Source: Mucilaginibacter psychrotolerans
GTDB taxonomy: Bacteria; Bacteroidota; Bacteroidia; Sphingobacteriales; Sphingobacteriaceae
Direction: 5' to 3'
Length of the DNA: 64,000 nt
NCBI RefSeq assembly: GCF_004519315.1
Contig: NZ_SOZE01000017.1
Span: 1-64,000 of the forward strand
The notes beneath the pieces are model-generated. The model saw only the letters and a program-made list of their open reading frames with translations, ran no database searches and was not told the DNA's origin. Below are positions 17,519 through 28,571 of the stretch, one piece after another. The position numbers were made by a program, and so were the translations under genes. The first letter of the stretch is position 1; each line of letters opens with the position of its first letter.

Positions 17519-19294
17519 TTACCAGCCCGGATTTTGTTTTAAGTTAGGATTACGCTGAAGATCGCCCAACGGAATTGGATAATAGTAGTTACGGTCGTCC
17601 CATTTTCTTGGTATCTCATTCATCCAGGTCAATTCTCCGGATGTTCCGTTTTTTAACAATTGCGAGTTAATGGCATTGCCTAATCTGGCCGAAACATCAA
17701 CATACGTAACACCGGATACGGCCGGTGTAGGGCGTGTACCCTGATAAAAAGCTACGTCTAAAACGCCGTCTTCATTCAGGTCTAATGGTGTATTTAATGC
17801 CGAAACATAAAAACCATTCCACTCCTGCTCCATCAACGGGCCTCTTTTCCACCTCAACAAGTCAGAAAAGCGAAATCCTTCTAAACTTAATTCAATACCA
17901 CGCTCTCTTCGAATTTCTAACAATGTTGGGTCGGTAATCTCCGGGAAATAATTGGTTATCAAATATTGATCTGCAACAGTGGGCTTTGCGCTAATTCCTC
18001 CTGTAATGCCCCCTCTTGTTCTTAAAACACCTATTGTAGCTGCCCACTCTGCATTGGTTAACGTACCCAATTCGGCTTTTGCTTCAGCAAAATTCAACAA
18101 CACCTCGGCATAGCGAAACAATGCAACAGCGTTAGTATTTAGCGCACCCGCGTCATAATAAGTGTCATCAAGTGTCCACTTAATAGGCTGGTAACCCGTA
18201 AAGGTGTATGAAAAAACTGGTGGAGCGGCAACCGGCTGCCCGTTGCTGATACGTTTATAATCGCCCAAACGAATCGTTTGCTTCAATCTCAGGTCGCGGT
18301 TTTTCACCTCATCTTTAAATAACATGGTACGGTATGCTGGGTCATTGGTATATGGCGTTCCGTCCAGTTTTAGGTATGTATTAATAAACGTACGTGTGAA
18401 GCTTGCTTTTGCACCGTAGGTGCCGCTTGTCCACCACCAATTGGCTTCGTTTAATACGCCTAAATTTACGTCGGCAACGGCAGATTGCAACACTTCGCCG
18501 GCAACCGGAATATTACTGTTAAATACCTGGCGATAAGATACACCAGCGCCACCGGCGGCATTAATAGTGTAACCGCCACTTTTCATAATCTGTTCTGAAG
18601 CAGATACAGCCTGCTCCAGCCACCTGTTTGCAGTAGCTCCCAGGTCAAGTTCTGGATGGTACTTTCTAAACGTACCTTCAAACAGACAAACTCTCGACTT
18701 GTAGGCAAATGCAACCCATTTAGTAACAGTGGTGCGGCTGGCATCGTTAGTTGCTGTAATGTTGGCACAAGCGTAATCAAGATCGGCCAATACAGAATCC
18801 ATTACCAGTTCTCTTTTATCGCGACCAGCAGTTAACGCCGGGTCATCAATAGTAAGGGGTTTATTTATCCAGGGCACATCACCAAAGCGTTTTACTTTTT
18901 CCATGTAAAAGTAAGCCCTAAAATAGCGGGCGATACCCAGATAATTTTTGCGTATTTCTGCTGGTACAGCCGGATTATTGCAATTTTCGATGAAATAGTT
19001 AATGTTTCTTAAATCCGTCCATGTCCATCCAGAACTGTTATTAGCCCCGAATGCACCAGTACGAATAAAATCCGGTACAGATTTTACTGCAAGATAATCT
19101 GACATGGCATCCTGGCTGGTAGAATTCTTTGGAAGAAAATCCATGCCATAAAAGGAATTTGTGTACAACTTTAATCCGTTCTCGGTACCAAAAACGGCGT
19201 CTTTAGAAGCAGTGGATTGTGGTTGTTGATCTAACTTTTTGCAGGCTGCAAAGCAAAGGCAACCTAACAAAATCAATATATAGTGTTTTTTCAT
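17519..19294 (-). CDS. RagB/SusD family nutrient-binding lipoprotein
   Basis: The protein has 591 residues and a lipobox (CFAAC, Cys18). The SusD fold is shown by YFRAYFYMEKVKRFGDVPWI, the long TPR-like helical part, LLNFAEAKAEL, and the C-terminal RRERGIELSLEGFRFSDLLRWKRG. It sits on the outside of the outer membrane as the lid and substrate-binding partner of the TonB-dependent SusC protein encoded just upstream (26 nt). The substrate is unknown; the downstream phosphodiesterase hints at a phosphorylated compound or nucleic acid. Confidence 0.93.
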   Translation of the reverse strand: MKKHYILILLGCLCFAACKKLDQQPQSTASKDAVFGTENGLKLYTNSFYGMDFLPKNSTSQDAMSDYLAVKSVPDFIRTGAFGANNSSGWTWTDLRNINYFIENCNNPAVPAEIRKNYLGIARYFRAYFYMEKVKRFGDVPWINKPLTIDDPALTAGRDKRELVMDSVLADLDYACANITATNDASRTTVTKWVAFAYKSRVCLFEGTFRKYHPELDLGATANRWLEQAVSASEQIMKSGGYTINAAGGAGVSYRQVFNSNIPVAGEVLQSAVADVNLGVLNEANWWWTSGTYGAKASFTRTFINTYLKLDGTPYTNDPAYRTMLFKDEVKNRDLRLKQTIRLGDYKRISNGQPVAAPPVFSYTFTGYQPIKWTLDDTYYDAGALNTNAVALFRYAEVLLNFAEAKAELGTLTNAEWAATIGVLRTRGGITGGISAKPTVADQYLITNYFPEITDPTLLEIRRERGIELSLEGFRFSDLLRWKRGPLMEQEWNGFYVSALNTPLDLNEDGVLDVAFYQGTRPTPAVSGVTYVDVSARLGNAINSQLLKNGTSGELTWMNEIPRKWDDRNYYYPIPLGDLQRNPNLKQNPGW

Positions 19295-19320
19295 GTTATT
19301 TGTAATTGTATACTTTTACT

Positions 19321-22300
19321 TTAGAAACCGATGTTTAATCCGAATGAGTAACTTTTTAACAATGGATAATTGTAACCATCGCCATTGGTACTGCCGGCAT
19401 TCAAATCCTGATCTGAGGGCACAGCATTTTCTACGTCGATGGTGTTTTTAACAATTTTGTACATAGGCGAATAAGTAAAAAGGTTTTCACCGGAGAAATA
19501 TAATTTGGCGGTACGCATACCTAGTCGGTTTATCCATTTTGATGGCAAATTGTAACCTATCTGTAAGTTTTTCATACGTATGTAAGCAACGTTTTGCAGG
19601 TAGCGGGTTTGTGCCACACCCAAAGTACGGTTGGTATTGCTGGATGCTGCTCTGGACATCGTTCTTGGGAAATACGCATCTGTATTGTCTGGTGTCCACA
19701 TATTGCCCAGATGAAATTTGGGGATATTATTATATGGCCTGTTATACTGCCCCCAAAACATTTCTGTTTCGGTACTTGGATACCATTGCTGCTTTCCTAC
19801 CCCTTGAAAAAAGGTGGAGAAAAATATATTGTGCCAGCTTGCACCCAGGTTGATACCGTAAGTATATCTTGGCGCAGAATTTCCAATTATTCTTCTGTCG
19901 CCAGATTTGTTTGCTTTATTTTCTCCAACATTAATATAGCCGTCGCCATTCAGGTCTCTCAATTTAATATCGCCCGGAAACCATAACCCTGATGGAGAAG
20001 CCCTCATTTGCGGGTCTTGTTTAGCGTGTGATGCAATATCTGCGGCATCTATAAAGAAACCCTCTGTCTCATAGCCCCAAATCTCGCCTATGGTTTGTCC
20101 CTCATAATAATCGCTCAATAGCTTATCAGGGTTATTATATTTGTCAATTTTTGTTTTGTTATCGGCGAGGGTAATTCTGATATTGTAACTGAAAGGGCTT
20201 TCCTTTTTGCCAAATTTGTCGTTCCAGCTAAATGATACTTCCCAGCCACGGGTGGTTAAATCGGCATAATTACCTTTTGGTACACTGGCACCAAATACTG
20301 CCGGGGGGGTTAAACCAAAAGTGAACATATCGGTAGTTTTACGGATATAAGCATCACCGCTAAAGCTTAAGCGGCCAGATAGCATGGTAAGATCTAAACC
20401 AACGTTGGTTGTGGTAGATGTTTCCCACGTTAATTCATCAGGCAACACGCCCGGGTTACGGGTAGTTTGTGGCCTTACACCATTTAAAATAACTCCCGAC
20501 TGGCTGATGTTAAAAATTTCCTGAAAAGCATATGAAGCAATGTTACCATTACCTAATGATCCGTAAGATGCCCTTAATTTTAAATCAGAGATCAGCTGAT
20601 TTGAAACTTTCCAGAATGGCTCGTTATTGATGCGCCAGCCTGCAGAAACAGACGGAAAAAACCCATAGCGCTGGTTTGACGGAAACTTGGAAGACCCATC
20701 ATAGCGCGCGTTCACTTCAACAAGATATCGATCTTTAAATGAATAGTTTAGCCTTGAAAATCCACCCAGTATTGCCCATTGCTCATAACCACCACCCGTT
20801 GTTATTGCCTGGCCAAGGGCAAGGTTCAAGTCTGTAGCATCTTCAAAAATGATCCCGTTGCGTTGTACGGCCACCCTGTTATAGGTAGACTGCTCATAAT
20901 TATAGCCAACCATGGCTTTAAAGTAATGATCAGTTCCAAAGCGGTTTTCAAACTCGCTATAGATATTGGTCGCCAGGTATCTCGTTTCGCGCAGGTCGAA
21001 TGCCAGATCGTTAGTAGTTGTACCTACAAAAGAGGTAACACCCTTAAAGTTGCTGTAAGGCACCTGTACTCTTTTTTGATCCCTGTTATTATCTGTATTA
21101 CGGAAAGTAAAATCGGCATTTACACGGAACTTGTTTTTAAAGAAATTAGTTCTTAAACCGGTGATGTTCCGGAATACCTCCTTACGGGTATCAATACCAT
21201 TTTTTCCATAAATAAAATCACCCACGGTGTAGGCCGAAGCAAAAGTTAATGAACCATCAGGATTAAACAGCGGCATGGTAGGTTTACCCTCATCTGCAAT
21301 GTTTCTCCAAATACCACCACCTTCGCCTACGTTTATCGGATTGTGATAATTCATAGAGGAAAAGTCAGCGTTATTTTCAACACTTAACCACGGAAACACC
21401 TGGATAGAACCCCGTGCCCGTAAGTTCTTCATATCGTAATCGTCGCTATTGTATCTAAACAAGCCATCTTGTTTCAGAAACCGGCCTGATACCAAAAAAG
21501 TCGCCTTGTCGCTTCCGCCACTTACCGAAAGGTTGTTTTCCAATGCTACCGTATTTTTTTTATACAGTGCTGCATAATAATCAGTGCTTCCATAATAAGT
21601 ATACTCTCCGGTTGTTGGGTTTACTTCAACCTCGTTGTAGGGCTGTCCCGATTCTACCCTTCTCTTAAATTCATCTAAATAAGCCTGCGAAAACTTTTGG
21701 GTTTTATTTGCATTTTGCGGGAAGGCGCCATCACCGTTAACAAACGCTTCTGAAAACATTTTGGCCCAGGTATAACCATCGGTCACAAAATCGGGCCGGG
21801 TTACTGGCGATTTAATTGCATAATTTGAGCTATATGAAACACTGGTACGTCCTTTTTCTCCTTTTTTTGTGGTGATCAATACCACGCCGAAAACACCCCT
21901 TGCCCCATAAATGGCGGCCGAGGCAGCGTCTTTTAGTATGGATACCGTTTCGATATCATTAGGGTTTAGTAAACTTGGGTCGCCTTCAAAACCATCTATC
22001 AGGATAAGGGCACTGCCACCCTGGCCAATAGAGGTAGTGCCCCTGATGTTGTAACTGGGCGATTGCGTTGGCTTTCCATCCAGCATCTTAATGTTTAAGT
22101 TGGGTAATTGGCCCTGCAGCCCCTGCGTAAGATTAGTGATAGGCCTGTTATCTAAATTTTTAGAAGAAATCTGATCAACAGCGCCTGTGGCATTTGCCCG
22201 TTTTTGAGTGCCATACCCAACGATGATCAACTCGTTTAAAGTACCTGTTTCAGCTTTTAATGTAATGTTTAACGGGGTATTTTCACCTGCTTTTACAACA

Positions 22301-22629
22301 ATTCTGTTTAATGTTAATGAAGCATACGAAATGTAGTTAACCGTTATGTTGTAAGTACCAACAGGTACATTTACACTAAACGTACCGTCGTTGCCGCTTA
22401 TCACTACTTTGTTAAGCTCTTTAATAATTACAGTAGCGCCGGGTAGTGATTCGCCTTTTTCATCAACTACCTTTCCGCTAATAGTTCCGGATTCCTGTTT
22501 ATTAACAAAGTAGGGGGAGTCGCTAAGCCTTATAGCAGCAATAGCCTGCACCGGAATCACATTTGCGCAAAGGAACGCAACGGAAGCACAGGAGATCGCC
22601 TTTAGCTTAAATAGTAGATTTTTTTTCAT
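19321..22629 (-). CDS. SusC/RagA family TonB-linked outer membrane protein
   Basis: The protein has 1102 residues. After a signal peptide (about 1-30) comes a carboxypeptidase-regulatory-like domain (about 48-130, ISGKVVDEKGESLPGATV). The TonB-dependent plug follows with the SusC hallmark VGYGTQKRANATGAVDQIS and LILIDGFEGDPSLLNPNDIE, then VLITTKKG. The beta-barrel ends in a strand with C-terminal GLNIGF. It forms the outer-membrane import channel powered by TonB, with SusD as its lid. It is the first gene of a three-gene locus with susD and the phosphodiesterase. Confidence 0.95.
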   Translation of the reverse strand: MKKNLLFKLKAISCASVAFLCANVIPVQAIAAIRLSDSPYFVNKQESGTISGKVVDEKGESLPGATVIIKELNKVVISGNDGTFSVNVPVGTYNITVNYISYASLTLNRIVVKAGENTPLNITLKAETGTLNELIIVGYGTQKRANATGAVDQISSKNLDNRPITNLTQGLQGQLPNLNIKMLDGKPTQSPSYNIRGTTSIGQGGSALILIDGFEGDPSLLNPNDIETVSILKDAASAAIYGARGVFGVVLITTKKGEKGRTSVSYSSNYAIKSPVTRPDFVTDGYTWAKMFSEAFVNGDGAFPQNANKTQKFSQAYLDEFKRRVESGQPYNEVEVNPTTGEYTYYGSTDYYAALYKKNTVALENNLSVSGGSDKATFLVSGRFLKQDGLFRYNSDDYDMKNLRARGSIQVFPWLSVENNADFSSMNYHNPINVGEGGGIWRNIADEGKPTMPLFNPDGSLTFASAYTVGDFIYGKNGIDTRKEVFRNITGLRTNFFKNKFRVNADFTFRNTDNNRDQKRVQVPYSNFKGVTSFVGTTTNDLAFDLRETRYLATNIYSEFENRFGTDHYFKAMVGYNYEQSTYNRVAVQRNGIIFEDATDLNLALGQAITTGGGYEQWAILGGFSRLNYSFKDRYLVEVNARYDGSSKFPSNQRYGFFPSVSAGWRINNEPFWKVSNQLISDLKLRASYGSLGNGNIASYAFQEIFNISQSGVILNGVRPQTTRNPGVLPDELTWETSTTTNVGLDLTMLSGRLSFSGDAYIRKTTDMFTFGLTPPAVFGASVPKGNYADLTTRGWEVSFSWNDKFGKKESPFSYNIRITLADNKTKIDKYNNPDKLLSDYYEGQTIGEIWGYETEGFFIDAADIASHAKQDPQMRASPSGLWFPGDIKLRDLNGDGYINVGENKANKSGDRRIIGNSAPRYTYGINLGASWHNIFFSTFFQGVGKQQWYPSTETEMFWGQYNRPYNNIPKFHLGNMWTPDNTDAYFPRTMSRAASSNTNRTLGVAQTRYLQNVAYIRMKNLQIGYNLPSKWINRLGMRTAKLYFSGENLFTYSPMYKIVKNTIDVENAVPSDQDLNAGSTNGDGYNYPLLKSYSFGLNIGF

Positions 22630-22686
22630 TCGATCGATAAATTTGGGGTTGTTTTGTAGTGTTATTTTGATTGCTTAAGTTGGGGG

Positions 22687-22694
22687 CAAAGCTA
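22687..22694 (-). promoter_or_regulatory. candidate -7 element upstream of susC
   Basis: The minus strand reads TAGCTTTG, a full match to the Bacteroidota -7 consensus TAnnTTTG, 58 bases upstream of the susC start. No clear TTTG -33 box stands 19 bases further upstream, so this is tentative. Confidence 0.35.
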
Positions 22695-22895
22695 TCTTCA
22701 ACATGTAAAGGCGATGTTAATCTACTTTGATTTATAGACTTTAAAAAACACGAATATTGCCCCTACAGTGCCGTGAGGGGCTAAATTGGTCACGGTTTCA
22801 TAAAACTGGATTAATATGATTATACAGGTTGGCTGTATCTTCTAAAGAGTACTAATTGGATCTGGCCCCGCAGAATACTGATTACTGCCAAAACA

Positions 22896-22926
22896 AAAAG
22901 CCTCTGATCTGTCGGATTAAAGGCTT
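22896..22926 (-). repeat. lone hairpin of the tRNA-like repeat family
   Basis: The arms AAAAGCCT and AGGCTTT match the hairpins of the nearby tRNA-like units, but the bases after it (about 22930-23020) contain no clear tRNA-like sequence apart from a weak GGTAGGTAG stretch. The flanking region 22695-22895 shows nothing else. Confidence 0.5.
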
Positions 22927-23020
22927 TAATAGCCCCGTTAGTATTATCAATGAAAATAAGTAATGGCTCACCACAATGTTTTAGTTGGTGGTAGGTAGTA
23001 TCAATGCATTATCAACAAAT

Positions 23021-23048
23021 AAGCCTCAAATCTTCGTATACAAGGCTT
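23021..23048 (-). terminator. hairpin of tRNA-like unit B
   Basis: AAGCCT pairs with AGGCTT, and an inner stretch pairs weakly. It directly follows tRNA-like copy B on the minus strand, as a terminator follows a tRNA gene. Confidence 0.5.
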
Positions 23049-23060
23049 TCTGTTTTTCCA

Positions 23061-23134
23061 GGTAGCGGGAACAGGACCCGAACCTATGACCGCCTCCTGG
23101 CGGATATAAGCTCGCGCTACCAGCTGCTCCATTC
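23061..23134 (-). pseudogene. degenerate tRNA-like sequence, copy B
   Basis: On the minus strand the order is 5' GAATGGAGCAGCTGGTAGC (D-arm), then GGTTCGGGTCC (T-arm) and CCCGCTACC (acceptor 3' end). The T-arm and D-arm look sound, but the acceptor 5' strand GAATGGA cannot pair with the 3' strand, and the anticodon stem is disrupted. About 128 bp further on the same pattern repeats as copy C. Confidence 0.65.
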
Positions 23135-23146
23135 AAAATAAACGCG

Positions 23147-23177
23147 AAAAGCCTTAAATCTTCCGATTCAAGGCTTT
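23147..23177 (-). terminator. hairpin of tRNA-like unit C
   Basis: AAAAGCCTT pairs with AAGGCTTT, with inner AATC/GATT pairing. It is nearly the same as the hairpin at 16456. Confidence 0.55.
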
Positions 23178-23188
23178 CCAATTTTTCA

Positions 23189-23264
23189 GGTAGCGGGAGC
23201 ACCTCTCGAAACTATGTCTGCCCCCTGGCGGATAGGAGCCGAAGAGCTATCAGCTGTTCCATTC
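23189..23264 (-). pseudogene. degenerate tRNA-like sequence, copy C
   Basis: This is the third clear copy. Its anticodon arm can pair as CTCCT/AGGGG around the 7-nt loop ATCCGCC, which would read CCG, but a C at position 37 and an unpaired acceptor stem argue against function. The T-arm consensus is also damaged (GTTTCGAGA). Confidence 0.6.
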
Positions 23265-23275
23265 AAAATAAACGC

Positions 23276-23309
23276 AAGAAGCCTCAAATCTTTCGACTTG
23301 AGGCTTCTT
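23276..23309 (-). terminator. hairpin of tRNA-like unit D
   Basis: A perfect 12-bp stem (23276-23287 with 23298-23309) lies next to a truncated tRNA-like 3' fragment at about 23318-23350 (GGGTAGCCCC, then GTCGAACC). The repeat array ends here. Confidence 0.6.
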
Positions 23310-23393
23310 ACTTTTCTGGGTAGCCCCAATAAGACTAAAGTCGAACCGTCTGATAACCGATTTGCAAATTTTTGCTGCGATATAATTGCCGGG

Positions 23394-23543
23394 ATGACTG
23401 ATTACCTGACGAGCCTAACACCTACAGGACGGATCGGTAAGCCGGAAGAAACAGGTCAATTGGTTGCATTTCTCTCCAGCGATGAGGCCTCATTTATTAC
23501 TAGGTCCGAGCATACCATTGATGGTGGTGCGACACTTCTTTAA
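23394..23543 (+). pseudogene. C-terminal remnant of a short-chain dehydrogenase/reductase
   Basis: About 50 codons encode a typical SDR end: PTGRIGKPEETGQLVAFLSS, then DEASFITRSEHTIDGGA. In SDR enzymes this is the last seventh of the protein; the Rossmann motif and the catalytic Tyr-x-x-x-Lys are missing, and the sequence before it is tRNA-like repeat. It is therefore a gene fragment. A one-residue change from the usual FITGSE to FITRSE is consistent with decay. Confidence 0.75.
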
Positions 23544-23754
23544 TAAATAATTTAGTAGTATTCCAGGGTAGTGATCGATATGGTTGCTCCCCTGTATTGA
23601 AGCAGATGATTTTCAAATTGTAGCCCTTTAAAAGCTTGCGGATATCAGAGCCAGGTAAAACATACGTTTGCCAATGGGCTGTAATTCTCGCATATTCTAT
23701 TATGAGAACCTTGGGCAGGATTCGCTGCTGGTTCACTGTTCATTAAAGCATTGG

Positions 23755-24194
23755 TCATTGTACATATTCATCGCTGCCGATTGAATTTTTCAGCAAACGG
23801 TGGGCTTTTATAACCGATATACCATAAAGCTTGGTGAATCCTCCTACTTTGTATTCAGAGAACGGACCATAATGAGTAATCAGTTTCAGACCAAGATCAA
23901 TTCTATTCCGGTTTTAGTTGCCAGTAAAAGGATTTCGCTACGAAAACGATCCTGCATAGCATCGAACTGTGCGAGAATATTCTGACGGGACAATCGCTCC
24001 CCCAATTTGTAAAATAGAATCGCGTCGCCTTCAATTTCTGATATCTTCAGATTTAACATGTTGCTATCCAGTAGTACAGCCAATAGCCTCGAAATTATGT
24101 AACTGCCGGTTTCTATATCCGTTATCTGTACGAATCTCGTAAAGCCGCTAATGTCCGGAATAAGCAGATTGCCCTCGGTCACGGGGGCCTTCAT
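23755..24194 (-). pseudogene. frameshifted DUF2652 family gene
   Basis: The N-terminal frame (24194 to the stop at 23886) encodes 102 residues with LLIPDISGFTRFVQITDIE and LKISEIEGDAILFYKLG, which are the DUF2652 family signature (related to nucleotide-cyclase folds). The C-terminal part continues in another frame and reads LKLITHYGPFSEYKV, FTKLYGISVIKAHRLLKN and SDEYVQ before a stop at 23755-23757. This is the usual family C-terminus. The Cys-rich middle of the family appears to be missing, so a small deletion or shift near position 23900 broke the gene. Confidence 0.7.
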
Positions 24195-24515
24195 TGTTTT
24201 TTGACCGCTATTCCCTGCTATAATGTTAAACGCTGACTGATCATTGATTTGCTAATTATTTCATCCCATAGAGGACTGATACAAAAGTGAGCGAACAGTG
24301 ATCTTAGATATTCCAAATATGGATTGACATCTTCTTATTATGAATTTGCCGGATATCGTTACTGGAAATCATAGTTTTCTGCAATTATATCTCATCAAAA
24401 ATGGCCATTTATTGAGCGTAAATCGCCAAAAAATAGTGCTTGATTTGTATATCGGATCATAAAGATTGACCTTTAGATTAATTAATTCAATGCCAAATTT
24501 TGTGGCTGTTATCAA
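24195..24515. other. intergenic region with no recognised feature
   Basis: These 321 bases lie upstream of the TolC gene and should hold its promoter. They are A/T-rich, and I see no convincing promoter pair, hairpin or coding sequence. Confidence 0.5.
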
Positions 24516-26000
24516 ATGACATTTAAAAAAAGCTTTTCGTTTTTAATTTTATTATTTTCCGTAAATTACACATACTGTCAAAGCGCGCTCACGCTGTCAT
24601 TAAAAGATGCTATACATTTATCGCAAATAAACTCCCTGGATTATAAGATTTCCGTTAACACCGCCCGCTCAGCATTCTGGAATTATAAAAACTATAAATC
24701 CAGCTTCCTCCCGAAATTATCACTGAGTGGTTATACACCTGACTATTATCGATCTATCAACTCTATCACCCTTCCAAGCGGGCAGATAAGCTTTGTAGGC
24801 CAAAATGTCGCCAACTCAAGTTTGTTTTTGAATTTTGCGCAAAATATTGGGTTGACAGGTGGCAATATCGCTATCGGATCATCTCTCAGCCGGTTAGATA
24901 ATTTTGGCAATTACAATAATACCAGTTATACCTCAATACCTTTTACTCTGAGCTATTTCCAGGATAACCTTTTTTACAATGACTTTAAATGGCAAAAACA
25001 GATCGAACCCCTAAAGCTACAGGAAGCCCGCCGCGGGTACGTAGAGAATTTGGAAAATATATCTTTGAACACGGTTTCTCAATATTTTGATCTATTGTTG
25101 GCAAACATCCAGTTGAAACTGGACCAGCAGAATCTTAAAAATATTGATACACTGGTAAAAATCACAAAAGCAAGATCCGAGATTGGTACCGTTCAACTCA
25201 ATGAGGTTTTGCAATCGAAAGTAAGTTTACTCAACGCCAAGTCGGCACTGGCCAATTCGACGCTGAATGTTGAAACCGCACAGCAAAGCTTGATCAGATA
25301 TCTGAATATCGATAAATCACAATTAATAGAGTTAACGATTCCCGACTCCATAACGCAGTTTGAAATCGCCCGCGGCGCTGCTCTAGAACAAGCCCACTAC
25401 AATCGAAAATATATCGTCGAATTCAAACGAAGGCGCCTCGAAGCGGAACAAGCCCTATCCAGAACCAAATCCGAGACAGGGCCAAAGATCAGTATACGGG
25501 CAAATATCGGCCTTACTCAAACGGGAGGCACGCTTGGTCAATCTTATCGTGACCTTCTTATGAACCAATCGGTTACGGTGGGCATCAATATCCCGATAAT
25601 AGATTGGGGCGTAAACAGATCGAACAGAAAACGGGCGGAAGCTAATTTGGAATTGGAAAAAAACAATATTGCTCAGCAGGAGCTGGCCGCTGAACAGGAA
25701 ATAAATTATCAGATCATGAAATGGGAAATGCAGAATAATCAGATAAGCATTTCAAAGGAGGTCCGTACACTTGCTCAGCAGCGTTATGATATCGCCAGGC
25801 AAAAATACGCCCTTGGCTCAATTACTTATACCGACTTTAACAACGCACAACTTGAAAAGGATCGGGCAATAACAGATTATATTAATAATCTGAGGAATTA
25901 TTGGTCCATGTATTATTTGATCAGGAGGTTAACCCTTTATGACTTTGAGCGGAATAAGAAGATTGATCTGATTGATTTCAGCAAAGACGCTGACTGGTAA
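24516..26000 (+). CDS. TolC-family outer membrane channel protein
   Basis: The 494-residue protein has a signal peptide (ending near YTYCQS). Two repeats of the OEP fold follow, with long coiled-coil helices (about 170-270 and 370-450) carrying TolC-type features such as LNEVLQSKVSLLNAKSAL and RYDIARQKYALGSITYTDF. It should form the outer-membrane exit duct for the RND pumps encoded on the opposite strand. The gene ends 2 bases from the end of that cluster (26003), in convergent orientation, so it has its own promoter. Confidence 0.92.
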   Translation: MTFKKSFSFLILLFSVNYTYCQSALTLSLKDAIHLSQINSLDYKISVNTARSAFWNYKNYKSSFLPKLSLSGYTPDYYRSINSITLPSGQISFVGQNVANSSLFLNFAQNIGLTGGNIAIGSSLSRLDNFGNYNNTSYTSIPFTLSYFQDNLFYNDFKWQKQIEPLKLQEARRGYVENLENISLNTVSQYFDLLLANIQLKLDQQNLKNIDTLVKITKARSEIGTVQLNEVLQSKVSLLNAKSALANSTLNVETAQQSLIRYLNIDKSQLIELTIPDSITQFEIARGAALEQAHYNRKYIVEFKRRRLEAEQALSRTKSETGPKISIRANIGLTQTGGTLGQSYRDLLMNQSVTVGINIPIIDWGVNRSNRKRAEANLELEKNNIAQQELAAEQEINYQIMKWEMQNNQISISKEVRTLAQQRYDIARQKYALGSITYTDFNNAQLEKDRAITDYINNLRNYWSMYYLIRRLTLYDFERNKKIDLIDFSKDADW

Positions 26001-26002
26001 TG

Positions 26003-27976
<1,974 letters not shown>

Positions 27977-27988
27977 AATTAAATCAGA

Positions 27989-28570
27989 TTATCGACCAAT
28001 ATAAAGAGAATTGTAAGTCTTCAGTATATCCAATGTCATGTCGGGGTAAGCCTGAATAATTACATACGAGCTTAAGATCGTGTGTTTTTTTGGAGACAGC
28101 ACATAATATATGGGCGCGCCATCATACTGGAGATTTTTAGCAATGTAAGGAATATCTTTTATTACTACCCGGGTATGTTTAAGAATTGATCTCCAGGTAA
28201 CCTGTATCTTTTTTAAATTATCAGGATCGGTTACAATGGTAACATTATTCTTCATATTCGTAGGAGAAATCAACCGGACCATATTCGTTAATTGCTCATT
28301 TATACAGGTATTGCAATCATTTGTTGTACAAACAAATATTAGCTTGTTAGTTCCCTGTTCACCAATCTCAAGATTTGTCATTAGTCCGGTTACATTTTCG
28401 TTTGCTTTTGCATTAAATAAAACATAGCTATGAACATAATTCTTTAAAGTCTCAGAGGTGCTGTCGACGGTATTCACTTCATTACCCGCATGCTGCAGCG
28501 GAGTGGTATTTTGCTTGCAGCTGATCAGGGAAAAAAAAAATATAAAAACAACTAAAATATATCTGATCAT
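27989..28570 (-). CDS. lipoprotein with CxxC motif, thioredoxin-like
   Basis: This 193-residue protein has a lipobox (SLISC, Cys18). A thioredoxin-like strand IFVCTTNDCNTC carries Cys81, Cys86 and Cys89 with the last two as CNTC, followed by a helix as in AhpC/TlpA-like folds. A clear cis-Pro is not visible. The gene starts 1 nt after the propeller gene ends and is 12 nt before the TlpA-type gene, so they form one operon. A redox role linked to Cys-rich peptides is inferred. Confidence 0.75.
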   Translation of the reverse strand: MIRYILVVFIFFFSLISCKQNTTPLQHAGNEVNTVDSTSETLKNYVHSYVLFNAKANENVTGLMTNLEIGEQGTNKLIFVCTTNDCNTCINEQLTNMVRLISPTNMKNNVTIVTDPDNLKKIQVTWRSILKHTRVVIKDIPYIAKNLQYDGAPIYYVLSPKKHTILSSYVIIQAYPDMTLDILKTYNSLYIGR

Positions 28571-28571
28571 G

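Noticed and set aside
16411..23350. A CRISPR-like array of regularly spaced hairpins
   Set aside because: The spacing of about 128 bp, the tRNA-like content between hairpins and the small copy number do not fit CRISPR repeats; no cas gene is present in the window.
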